From the NCBI RefSeq assembly GCF_001542405.1, contig NZ_LNCD01000124.1:124001-188000 (forward strand): 64,000 nucleotides of DNA, read 5' to 3'. Both the position numbers and the translations under genes were made by a program. Numbering within the stretch: position 1 is the first letter of the stretch; the number at the start of each line of letters is the position of its first letter. This document shows, piece after piece, positions 63,859-64,000 of this stretch. Origin of the DNA: Rhizobium altiplani (GTDB lineage Bacteria > Pseudomonadota > Alphaproteobacteria > Rhizobiales > Rhizobiaceae). The notes below the pieces were generated by a model, which saw nothing but the letters and a program-made list of their open reading frames with translations, ran no database searches and was not told the origin of the DNA.

Positions 63859-63873
63859 AATCGCCGTGGATGA

Positions 63874-64000
63874 TTAGCGGAAGATGCAGGGCCGCTGGGC
63901 GTTGGCCAGCAGTTCCTGCTTCGTCGCGTATGACCCAAAGAGCGAGCGAAGACGTTTCTCCTCCTGCTCGTCCAACCGGTGCCGGCGTGCAAAATCGTGC
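63874..64000 (-). CDS. C-terminal end of an unknown gene, 5' end beyond window
   Basis: A minus-strand frame enters from the right edge and stops at TAA 63874-63876. The 41 visible residues (DFARRHRLDEQEEKRLRSLFG and a following SYATKQELLANAQ) are charged and helical and look like real coding sequence, but no family can be named from so little. It converges on the binding-protein gene with a 15-base gap. Confidence 0.55.
   Translation of the reverse strand, partial: HDFARRHRLDEQEEKRLRSLFGSYATKQELLANAQRPCIFR

Overview
The window reads as a chromosomal segment of an alphaproteobacterium of the Rhizobiaceae (Rhizobium/Agrobacterium type). This rests on high GC, dense operons, and family-typical arrangements: a glgP-glgB-glgC-glgA-pgm-glgX operon, a soxBDAG operon, a small aa3-oxidase subunit IV gene ahead of a three-gene transhydrogenase operon, an HWE-family histidine kinase, and two ribosomal S21 genes around a cold-shock gene. 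I saw no rRNA, tRNA, CRISPR, prophage or insertion sequence. Genus is an inference from gene content; no search was run.

Layout. 1-5 kb: the 5' part of a NicO nickel/cobalt exporter with its DUF1007 partner, a LysR regulator, and a fold-type III ornithine/lysine decarboxylase behind a long structured leader, followed by a GNAT acetyltransferase. 5-10 kb: a 44-codon membrane-peptide gene in a mostly empty stretch, a serine hydrolase, a translationally coupled WD40/CobW zinc-chaperone pair, and a creatininase-family hydrolase divergent from a MarR regulator. 10-16 kb: a LacI regulator with a 2-hydroxyacid dehydrogenase, a secreted repeat protein, a membrane class III nucleotide cyclase, a VOC protein and a class I amidotransferase-type peptidase. 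16-23 kb: a TRAP transporter whose binding-protein gene converges on its permease genes, then a membrane PAS-GGDEF-EAL protein with a degenerate GGDEF, then a FeeM-like acyltransferase. 23-31 kb: cox subunit IV and pntAA-pntAB-pntB, a LysE exporter, a DUF992 protein, an HWE kinase, a TPR lipoprotein and rpsU. 31-35 kb: a cold-shock cluster (cspA, a second rpsU, two small unknowns) and a DUF1254/DUF1214 protein. 35-42 kb: soxBDAG, a VOC protein, an alcohol dehydrogenase and a MaoC hydratase. 42-53.4 kb: the complete glycogen operon. 53.6-60.5 kb: an amidoligase/transglutaminase cluster of unknown product with a possible small peptide gene at its end. 60.5-64 kb: a TctDE-like two-component system divergent from a periplasmic binding protein, and a truncated unknown gene.

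How the genes work together. The glycogen operon holds synthesis (glgC, glgA, glgB), breakdown (glgP, glgX) and the glucose-1-phosphate interconversion (pgm) as one tightly packed unit. soxBDAG encodes the four subunits of heterotetrameric sarcosine oxidase, for N-methylglycine catabolism into one-carbon units. The pnt operon links the proton gradient to NADPH supply. The strongest candidate for an under-described system is the cluster at 53.6-60.5 kb. It combines a transglutaminase-DUF2126 protein, a circularly permuted ATP-grasp/alpha-E protein and a second transglutaminase, so two predicted amide-bond-forming chemistries and two predicted amide-bond-cleaving domains sit in one operon. Other regulatory candidates are the decarboxylase leader, a Shine-Dalgarno-masking hairpin on the 44-codon gene, and several inverted or direct repeats in promoter regions.
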